DNA of 64,000 bases, taken from Karstenula rhodostoma CBS 690.94 (Eukaryota > Ascomycota > Dothideomycetes > Pleosporales > Didymosphaeriaceae). The notes under the pieces were generated by a model. That model saw only the letters and a list, made by a program, of their open reading frames with translations. It had not been told where the DNA came from and made no database searches. The translations under genes and the position numbers were made by a program. Below, piece after piece: positions 56,102 to 64,000 of the stretch (positions are counted from its first letter, which is position 1; every line of letters starts with the position of its first letter). The stretch spans positions 2,183,711-2,247,710 of the forward strand of contig MU001495.1 in assembly GCA_010093485.1 (NCBI GenBank). The letters run 5' to 3'.

Positions 56102-58498
56102 ACCACATGCTGCGGAGACGCCATGATACCATACCATACCATGCCTGCTTTTTCGCGCTTTTCTGCGAAGGATGGTTTTTTCGGCGGGTGGTTGCGCAGA
56201 ACGGCATCTGGACAGAGCGTCTACGTTTTCGGTTGTATCTTTACTAACTACCTGCCCGGCTGGGTGTATATTAGCCATTAATGGAGCGTTCTTGTTTGTA
56301 TAGGGTCGGATTTGCCACGATATAGATGGGTGTTGGCTGCATGCCGATCTACGAGATCAATTGAAACAAAAATCAATTTCTTACCAAACTCTACTACCAA
56401 CTATCTCCGTCTTTCGTGTGTGTGTGTGGCCCGATATCACACATCACATCCACCGTGCGTCGCGCACGCAGGTAAACTAACATCCACAAGACGTCGACTT
56501 AACCTCACGCCACAAGCTTCCACTAACGCAGATGCACGCCATAGTCTACCGTCTAACCCCCGCTTGGCGATCACCCGCGCGACCATGTGCATAGGCTCCC
56601 GGACGGGGGACGCGCGTCGGCTGCTGAGGGGGGGTGAACTGGACTAGAACGCGCGTCGGGACCCACGAGGGGCGGGTATACTACCACAAGCCCCCGCGGG
56701 ACTACGCTCGTCTGTCACCCTCTGCGTAGAGCGGGACTCGGTGCGGTGATGGCGTCTGGGTTGTTTCGCTGGGCGGACGGCAACGTGAGGGATGGATGGA
56801 TGGTGGGGATGTGTGGACTGGGCTACGAAACCGGTCTGGGGCGATGTCGACATAACGGAGAGATCTCGCTGGGCTGGTGGTCGTGTTTCAGATCCATGCC
56901 GCTTCAAGAGGCCATCGGATGGACGGATCACAGTGTCTTCCAGGGGTGCGGGTTCGCCAAGAACGAGGTGCCGTTTTTTTCGTCAGGGGGGCGGTGGTTA
57001 ATGGATGGAGAGTATGCGAGGCTGAATGTTTGGGTTGAGAAGAGGCGAGGTAGGATAGGGCATGGATGGGGTGGTGTGCGAGGATGTGGTCTTGCTGGTT
57101 TCGGAGAGAGTTAGGGCCGAAGGATGGCTAGGTTGGTAGGTGCTATTCCCTGTGCAAGAGATATGCTACGAATGCAAGTGTTGAGATACACTATAATCGA
57201 TGTGTGCTTGGAGGTCTAGTTGGACAAGGATAACTGCGAGAGTACTGCGTTGAAGCCGACCTTTCACATCCCCTGTCTAATACGATGTTGTCGAAAGACA
57301 GTGGGTTCGTATAACGATGCCCTTCCACAGACTACTATACTACCTTACCCCTTCCACGGACTACAAAGCCAATCCCGACTTCCCCCACAATCGGGCATCC
57401 CGACAAATAGACCACTTCATGCGCTATGCACACATCCCACCATCAATCAAACAACCCCGTCCTGAGCCCCTCACAGTTGTCAACTCGGGAAGACCCCCGT
57501 CCCCCACCAACTTGGTCTTGGTCTGCTTGAGACACTTCCAATTCCAAGCACAGTCCCGTCCACACTCGCAGAAACCAATCCAGCGAAGAAGGCACCCATA
57601 ACCTCACGTCTAAGTACGAGTCCGATCCCAATCACACTACGTGGCGCGAATGTGTAACACAAAAGCTTTGCAAGCTATCTGGTCCACGAAGTCAGATAAT
57701 AACAATGTGAGCTGTTGTATTTCGACTGCCATGTGGTTCATGGCTGCACCTACTGGCGGCAGAGCATGTAGTGACACCGCGGATGGGACTTTACGCGGTA
57801 ACAAATGGTGTTGCAATGAACACCTGTTTTGAGGGTACAAACATCATCTGTCAACGCTTTCGAATGAGATGCACGTGCCCTACATGCTTTGGGAATGTTA
57901 AGATAAGCCCCCAGGACACGGTAGAGTAGACCCGCCCCTGAAGCAGCGCGGCGACAGCATATCCATCCACCCCAACACGATTACAGTCACCGCAAACAAG
58001 AGCCCGAGGACGCACTTCAAATGGTGATGGTGATGCTAAACCGACGTCTCTGACACTACTCAGCCATGCACAGTGTGGCAATGCATACAACCGCCAGGAG
58101 AGAATAAAAAATTCGTTAACCCGTGAGGCCGACGCTCCATGCTATGCGCATGATGACATAAAAGCGACGCCCATGACATGACAGTCATCCGCACCAAACA
58201 CGCCGAACCAAACTAAAAATTACCACCATGATGAACAGACCGACACCGTGAAATGCTTGAGCCGAATCCGACCCCTCGCCGACCAAAAAAACGCAGTTTG
58301 CTCCGTGAACGCAACCTCAGCAAGCCTAGGTCACTGTTCAGCTGTCTTCTCCTTCCTCGTTCTATCCTCCCAGAACTGATCCCAAGCTCGCATGTTGACC
58401 TTTTGCTGTTTGGTGCTGGTGACTTTCTCCTTGACTACCGTCTCTCGTAGCGGGTTTTGCGCGCCCGTGGGACCGAGGCTGACAGAAGGACCGGGGTC
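56102..58498. other. 2.4 kb gene-free region with a short (GT)n run
   Basis: It contains a GT dinucleotide run at about 56417-56429. Plus-strand frames at 56746-57114 and 57317-57601 have unnatural compositions and no motifs. No RNA gene was recognised. The right end is the 3' region of the HDA subunit gene. Confidence 0.5.
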
Positions 58499-61400
58499 CT
58501 ATCCGTTTCTCAGGTTCGCAATCCTGTCTCTGCCGTTCGGCAGTGGACTCGCTGCTCTGCTACCAGGACGCGGCGTACGGGCGCCCACGCTAGCGGCGCG
58601 CGTGCCTCCACCGACGCCCCGTGTCATCTTGAAACGCTCCAGTTCCGTCGCCTGCTGCTTATTCTTTTCAGCCTGGACCCGGAGTTGTTTCTTGAGGTTG
58701 TCGCGTTCTGCTGTCACGCGGGCGACGGCCTCATCTGCTTGACGAGTTTGCCGCTCGTTGAAACTAGGGAGGAGGGCCTTTGCCTTTGCGGCGCGTTCGA
58801 GTTTTTCGTTGGCCTTCGCGAGCACGTCCGCCCTCTGAGTTGCGGCGGTAGCCGCGTTCTGCGCTTCACGTCGCTGGTCTTGCACATACTCCAAAGTGGT
58901 TTCGGTGGATCTTTTGTACGCGATGGCGTCCTCTTTCGCCTTTGTCTCCTTGGCCAGCTCGTCCTTCAAACGCTCGATTTCGCCATTTTGATCGGCGATT
59001 GTCCGCACTTTGGCGTCTTCGGACAGGAGATTGACGGCCCGTAGCTCCTCAACGTTCTTCCTCTGCTCAAGGCTATCTGCGGTCTTGATATTGAGTTGCT
59101 CGCGGAGCTTGAGTTCTCGTTCCTTGCCCATGTCACGCTCGTTCTCGGCACGCTGCGCTCTAATCTCCATCGGTCTGTACTTGTGGCTCATTTCCTCGTA
59201 CTGCCATTGTCGGTTAACATAACTCTGAGTGACTTCACGCAGGCGTTTGTTCTCTTGTTTATACCACTCCAGCTGCTGCTCAATGGAAAGTGAGGTTGCA
59301 GGCTCGGAGTCACTGACATGACTGGTACTCGCTTGCGCCTGTGGTTGAGGTGTGAATCGCATTCTCTTTGCAGGATCGTCTCGGTCATCGTCCCGAATTA
59401 GAGGTCGTTTACCGGCCGCATTTGAACCGGGCAAAGAAGATGCTGTGTTGAGTGCTTCCTGGGATTGCTGAGATTGATACTCGATCTCATCCTTGATATT
59501 TCCAAGAGAAGGAAGTGGCCACTCAGACAACGCTGATTCGTCCTGAGAAGGAAGGAGGAATTTCACAATCTCGTTTGCATATCCATCCACATGCGACCTC
59601 GGCGGGGCATCATCGGCAGCATGGCCCATGCTTCCCTGGGTTACGAACTGCGACAAGGTTGTTATGATTGTGTCCAACCTTCGTTCTGCGTCGAGCTTCG
59701 TAGACAAATACCGATCAATGTGGCCGACTGTCCTGGGTATGACCATTTGAAGGAACGGGACGCCAGAACCATCAGGTTTAAGGGCCCAAGGCTTCTTGCG
59801 GATTCTCGTAACGTTGGGTTTGCCGTCGATGCACACAATCAAATGAGCCTCCCGCAGAACTCGAGAGTTAGTGCTTGCGAGAATCGTAACCTTTAACAGC
59901 TTTCTCTCTTTGTTGGGCTCGTTCGCTGCGCTAAATGACTGTCCAGTGCTTGGGGATTCAAAACTGAAATTGAGACCCCGCAGGAATGATTCCACGATAC
60001 TGAAGAGCCGGGCATTGTTCTCGTCGTCGATCAACAGGATGACGTGCAGATCTCGTGCTTCCAGCCTAGACAAGAGTGCTCTAAGGAACCTGAACTTTAT
60101 GGAGTTGCCGTCACTCCACTGGACTAAGTGCTTGTCTTGTACTAACTGGTCGTCATTCGGCTGAGGGGTCGTGTTCCCAACCCGCACAAGGTCAACGTGT
60201 GTTTCAATGGAACGCAACTCCTTCAAGATCTCTTCGATCTTCGTTCGACCTTCTTGATGGTGATGGGCACGAGAAACATAGAGGACATCAAGCGCTGCGC
60301 TGCTTTTCCGATAAGTATCCGCTTGCCGGCCTTGGATGGAAAGTGGGACGATGTATTCTTGTTCTTGCAATTCAAGATCGTCGACCAGGAGACTTTCATC
60401 CTCTTCATTATCACTGTACAAAGCCTCGCCCATATGGACATCTTCTGCAGCCTCGGGCTCGGTTGTAATTTCTTCGTGCCTGTGAGCCGCCGGCGGCACA
60501 GGCGCGGGTATCGAAGTAGCCACAGCTCTCAAGGATGTCGGCTCTTGGGGGACAGGGAGACGGTCAGGAATCGTGGATGGTGACCGTGTACCAGTCTCAG
60601 GTGCTATCAGTCGATCGAAGTTGCGTATCTTTTCCACGGCTTCTGATGGCGCACGAGAGCCTGGTTCCCGAGATTCACTCTCCCGCACCTCAGATCTACG
60701 GGCTTCGTGCCTCCGAGGTGCCTTGTCATCCACCTCGAGTTTGGCGTGTAATATGGCGCGTGTTTCTTCAAACTTGGCCCTCCATGACTTCGGTTCAGAC
60801 GTCGTCTTAGGCACTGGAAGGGCGCTCACCCCACTACTTCCAGTGGAGGACTCATTCATGAGCGGGTTTCCCAAAGCTGAGGAAGTTCCCGGGGTCGCTC
60901 GTGGAGCTTCCCGCCGAGGGGAGGAAGAGTGTTCATTAGTATTCATGACTGTGTTGAGAAAGGAATCCGCAAACGTTTCCGGTCGTTTGGGCGCGTTAGA
61001 GTTTGAGTTCAAAGTCCCTAACGACTGCTTCGGGGGCTGAGGGACTGGTGATGAGTCCTCGCAGGACAGTCCCGGAGACTCTTGAGAAGAGTCGTGCCGC
61101 GTAAGACGGTCGACTGTGCCACTGTACTGCTCGGGTGTTTTTCTGGTGACTCTTACACTTTGCTGTTGAATTTCCAAGACAGGATCGTAAGGTAGTAACT
61201 GTCCGTGTCGCCTCCGAGATGTAGGTTGGGAAGGACTCGCGAGATGCGAATGATCGTCGTTAGCTTCAGTTGTCTTGGCAACGTCTTGGCGTTCACTGCA
61301 AGTTTGACTATTATTGTTGACTTGGGGTACCAGAGCAACGGTATCGCGTAGCGTGCTTCGGCTGTCTGGAAGGAACACTGGCAAAGAGTCGGTAGATGGG

Positions 61401-62919
61401 AGGGACAGTGATTGGGGAGCGTGAACCTCGTTCGAAGAGGCTTCTGGCTGCTCGTCTAATCCAGCTGGGACCTGGTTCGCCGACGACTCCTCGGACTGTG
61501 ACTGTCGTTCGTGCACCTGAGGCTGCGACGAAGTCTGGGTACTGGGATCGAGGAGCGTCGTCTGCTCTTCGCTTTCGGTTTGAGACTGTTGCCGTCCACA
61601 CAGTTGCAATGATGTTCGCAGCGTCTGGGTTGTAGACGGGATTTCGCGCGTAGGTGAAGCTTCGAGTGTGCTTTGAGACACTTCCTGAAGTCCTCCCGGT
61701 CTTGGAGACTGCGTTCCTTGTGGCGCAACTCCTTTGGCGAAGCTTCGATGAACACTCTGCGACCTTTGCTGAGCGAAAGGCTCGACCTCCTGCGCGGTGC
61801 TCTGTGGCACGTCCTGCAGTTCTACCTGGGTAGATTGTTCAAACCTTTTCTCTTGCGGGGTGCTCTGTAGCACGAATCGTAGTTCTTCCTCCAGGGAGGA
61901 CTCAACTTGCACGATCGACTCTTTTGCGAGGTGCTGGGACGCGTCTGCAGTTTCTTCCTGAGCAGAATGCTGGGCCCTGTCCCCCGACGATTTTGCGACA
62001 GTAGACAAAGTGCCACCAGTCTCGAAGGTGTCGGGTATCTCTCGACTGCTGTCTTCGTGCGGTTGTGCCTCTGATTCGTGTTCCACAACAGTCTCCTCCA
62101 CAGTTCTCTGTTCCGCAGGCGAGGATTCAATCTCGGGCTCTGTTTCGGGTATAGAGAATGAAGGCGACAGAGGCGATGCTACCGGCGAGGTACTTATAGT
62201 TGAGGACTAGGCTTTGGTCAGCGGACGAGAAACAGTTGGTGTGATCGTTGTACTCGTACCTCGTGCGTGAAATGAGCGGATCTATCCGACTGGCTAGATG
62301 CTGATTGCGATGTTGTGTGCGTTGCAGAACGAAAGCTGGCCGATGGGTCCTCAATGTCGTCTTCCGGCTCCGATTCTGATTCAGGAACCTCGCCAGTGAC
62401 CCTGAAGCTTGAGGAGGCGGTCGACTGCGATGGAGGCAAGCTTCGAGCTGGGATCCGCGCTGATGAAGCCTGCGTCGATTCAACCTGCGAAAAATATTTG
62501 TAGTGCTGGAGGCTCGAGGAATTGCGCGGCGTCACTTCGACTTGTGGTGAAGGCGCGCAGGGTGCAATAGTGATATGCGCCGAGCTACGAGTGGTGCGTT
62601 TGGACCTATGTGAAGGCGCACGAGTTGACGGCACCGGAAGTGGAGTTGCTGAACTCGAGCTCGCGACTGCGCGTCGAGGTGCAGGCTTGGGCTTCTTGGA
62701 CGGCCTCTCGGTGGGGTCTTTGGGTGGTCGGCCGCGCTTGCGGGTTGCGTTTGTGGTCGCTGGTTTTTGGGCAATCTTTTCCTCCTTCTCCTTCGAGTGT
62801 GCAACGATATCTGTGCCTGTACCAGACTCTCGTTCGGCAGTGATAACTCCGCTCTTCGCGCGCCGCGGCCTGTCACTCTGATCGGTATCACTCGGTCTCT
62901 TGCGCTTCTTAGAGGCCAT
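58499..62919 (-). CDS. HDA2/HDA3-type class II histone deacetylase complex subunit with AT-hook
   Basis: A chromatin protein expected to serve the HDA1-type deacetylase complex in gene silencing. Exons 62919-62260 and 62206-58499 join in phase 0 (about 1455 residues). The start MASKKRKRPSD is the first true ATG. The N-terminal region has an AT-hook, RKRGRPPKDP, near residues 52-61 plus a basic SKKPKPAPRR patch, then a long disordered Ser/Gln/Glu-rich stretch. The HDA2/3 domain, a helicase-like alpha/beta fold without ATPase motifs, lies at about residues 840-1130: RKSSAALDVLYVSRAH, IKFRFLRALLSRLEARDLHVILLID, NARLFSIVESFLRGL and LIVCIDGKPNVTRIRKKPW. A long coiled coil follows (about 1190-1415), with EQQLEWYKQENKRLREV and RAENERDMGKERELKLREQ, the dimerisation part typical of the family. 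Which of HDA2 or HDA3 it corresponds to cannot be told. Confidence 0.82.
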
Positions 62920-63594
62920 CACGCGATACGAGCGCGAACGATGTGGCTACGGCTGTACTGACTGTCCATGGTTAGAGTAGTCATTGATCAAGTGGTGTTG
63001 AATAGAGAGGGACAGGGAAGACGACGCGACGCGCGGGACACCTACTTTGTGTGACCAATCATAGGCCAGGTAGGTCCGAACCCGCTAATGCTGTTGCACT
63101 GCTTCGAAAGAACGTGCTATCAAGAGGATGCTCGAAACGAGAGCGAAAGCGAGAAGCTTTTGGTGTAGGAAGGGCGTAAGATCGGTTGTGCCAAATGTAT
63201 TTGAGGGCGCTGTCAGCTGACAGCTTTGGATGAGAAGATGGGTGCGAGGTTTGACTTCGGGGGGCGGGGAGAAATAACGCAGGAAGTTGTCTCACTTGTG
63301 AACAATCAAAGTCAACAGAACAATAAGAAACGATCGTACTATTGTGGCATCAGAAGTGAGAGAGAGAGAGTGAACAGTGCAAAGGTGAGCGAGTGAAAGC
63401 AGACCACATACTACAAACGAGAGTGAATGGTACTCTCAAGTCACACGAAGTCAGTCACCCACGTGTCGTCGGTTTGCATCTTAGCATTCTTAGCATGTGT
63501 TCCAACGCTTCCAACTATAGGAGTAGCCATCTTGGTAAGCAGTCCTCCCTCTACCAAACGGTCTGCACTATCTCAAGAATTATCTACCAAAACA
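62920..63594. other. Spacer with a (GA)n run
   Basis: This holds the HDA subunit promoter and the 3' end of the right-edge gene. A GA dinucleotide run lies at about 63356-63372. No other feature was recognised. Confidence 0.5.
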
Positions 63595-64000
63595 TCAATA
63601 CCTGCCTTGACCACGCCCTTGACCCTGAAATCCGCCGCGAAATCCACCTCTTTGTCCGCCTTGAAAGCCTCCACGTGGGTTACCCTGTATCTGCCCTGCA
63701 TACCCGCCGCGGTTGCTTTGATAAGGAGGCGCATTGTTTCCATACTGATACGCATTGTTCTGGAAGCCTCCGACATTTGGAGGAGGCGCGCCATAGAATG
63801 GTCCCTGGAAGTTTGGCGGAGGCGGAGGAGGCGGCGGTGTTGGGCCGCCCGCACCATGAAAGTGCTGAGGCGGTGGCGGCGGTGGCGGAAACCCTTGCAT
63901 TGGATACCCTGAGAATTGTCCAGGAGGCGGCGGCGGCGGTGGCACAAACCCAGTAGCATTGTGTGGTGGCTGAGGGGGAAACAACTGCTGAGGGACAGAC
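63595..64000 (-). CDS. Proline-rich protein with RGG tail, N-terminus beyond right edge
   Basis: Only the C-terminal ~134 residues are inside the window, continuing from the right edge without an intron. It is Pro-rich (runs of seven to eight Pro separated by GQFSGYPMQGF, QHFHGAGGPT, NFQGPFYGAP), then Asn/Gln/Tyr-rich, and ends in an RGG/RG tail (NPRGGFQGGQRGGFRGG, stop after GRGQGRY). RGG tails are common in nucleolar or RNA-binding proteins, and Pro-rich plus RG tails occur for instance in NAF1-like H/ACA RNP factors, but I cannot identify the family from this part. The overlapping plus-strand frames are shadows of the repetitive sequence. Confidence 0.7.
   Translation of the reverse strand, partial: SVPQQLFPPQPPHNATGFVPPPPPPPGQFSGYPMQGFPPPPPPPQHFHGAGGPTPPPPPPPPNFQGPFYGAPPPNVGGFQNNAYQYGNNAPPYQSNRGGYAGQIQGNPRGGFQGGQRGGFRGGFQGQGRGQGRY

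Noticed and set aside
1..64000. CRISPR arrays, phage or bacterial operons, rRNA or tRNA genes
   Set aside because: The gene content and introns are fungal; a by-eye search for tRNA T-loop and A-box patterns and for regular spaced repeats found nothing convincing. A tRNAscan-SE or Infernal run would settle it.

Overview
The window looks like nuclear DNA of a filamentous ascomycete (Pezizomycotina, possibly Dothideomycetes, though the class is an inference). The evidence is short spliceosomal introns of about 47-81 bases with GTRNGT donors and CTAAC-like branch sites, plus typical fungal families: a CFEM-like surface protein, an ENA-type cation ATPase, a GH92 mannosidase, an HDA2/3 deacetylase subunit and lanosterol synthase. 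Genes sit on both strands with no operons. No rRNA, tRNA, CRISPR array or intact transposon was recognised by eye.

Left third (1-25 kb). A partial ENA-type P-ATPase runs off the left edge. After about 4 kb of non-coding sequence come a secreted GH92 alpha-mannosidase, a DNA ligase IV-like paralogue, a DUF1295/steroid 5-alpha-reductase-like membrane enzyme, an unrecognised basic Ser-rich protein, an ERG7-type oxidosqualene cyclase, a CFEM-like type I membrane protein and, convergent with it, a SAM methyltransferase. Wide gene-poor gaps separate them.

Middle (25-46 kb). This is a denser housekeeping block: a multi-TM protein of unknown function, an Arg/Ser-rich repeat protein, pICln, a WDR83/MORG1-like WD40 protein (divergent from pICln across about 310 bp), the pre-rRNA endonuclease NOB1, TIM22, a DUF4048-type protein and a GCK-family protein kinase. 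A 5.6 kb gap between NOB1 and TIM22 carries short direct repeats and one open region that may be a degraded or lineage-specific gene.

Right third (46-64 kb). It holds a 960-residue orphan protein, two small hypothetical proteins (one F-box/2EXR-like), a repeat-rich intergenic stretch, a Golgi-type glycosyltransferase with a DAD motif, an HDA2/3 subunit with an N-terminal AT-hook, and a proline/RGG-rich protein cut by the right edge.

The genes do not form an obvious shared pathway or secondary-metabolite cluster. pICln, WDR83 and NOB1 are neighbours with related RNA/RNP roles, but this is probably ordinary housekeeping. I found no convincing new system. The best leads are an in-frame 48-nt intron hidden in the ligase-like gene, departures from textbook motifs (DCTSE in the cyclase, TGEA in the ATPase, KYDGEY in the ligase), a GC-AG intron, a nested repeat locus at 51.7-52.3 kb and the orphan genes. 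Exon boundaries were derived by hand from splice signals, reading phase and family similarity; none has been tested against transcripts or databases.
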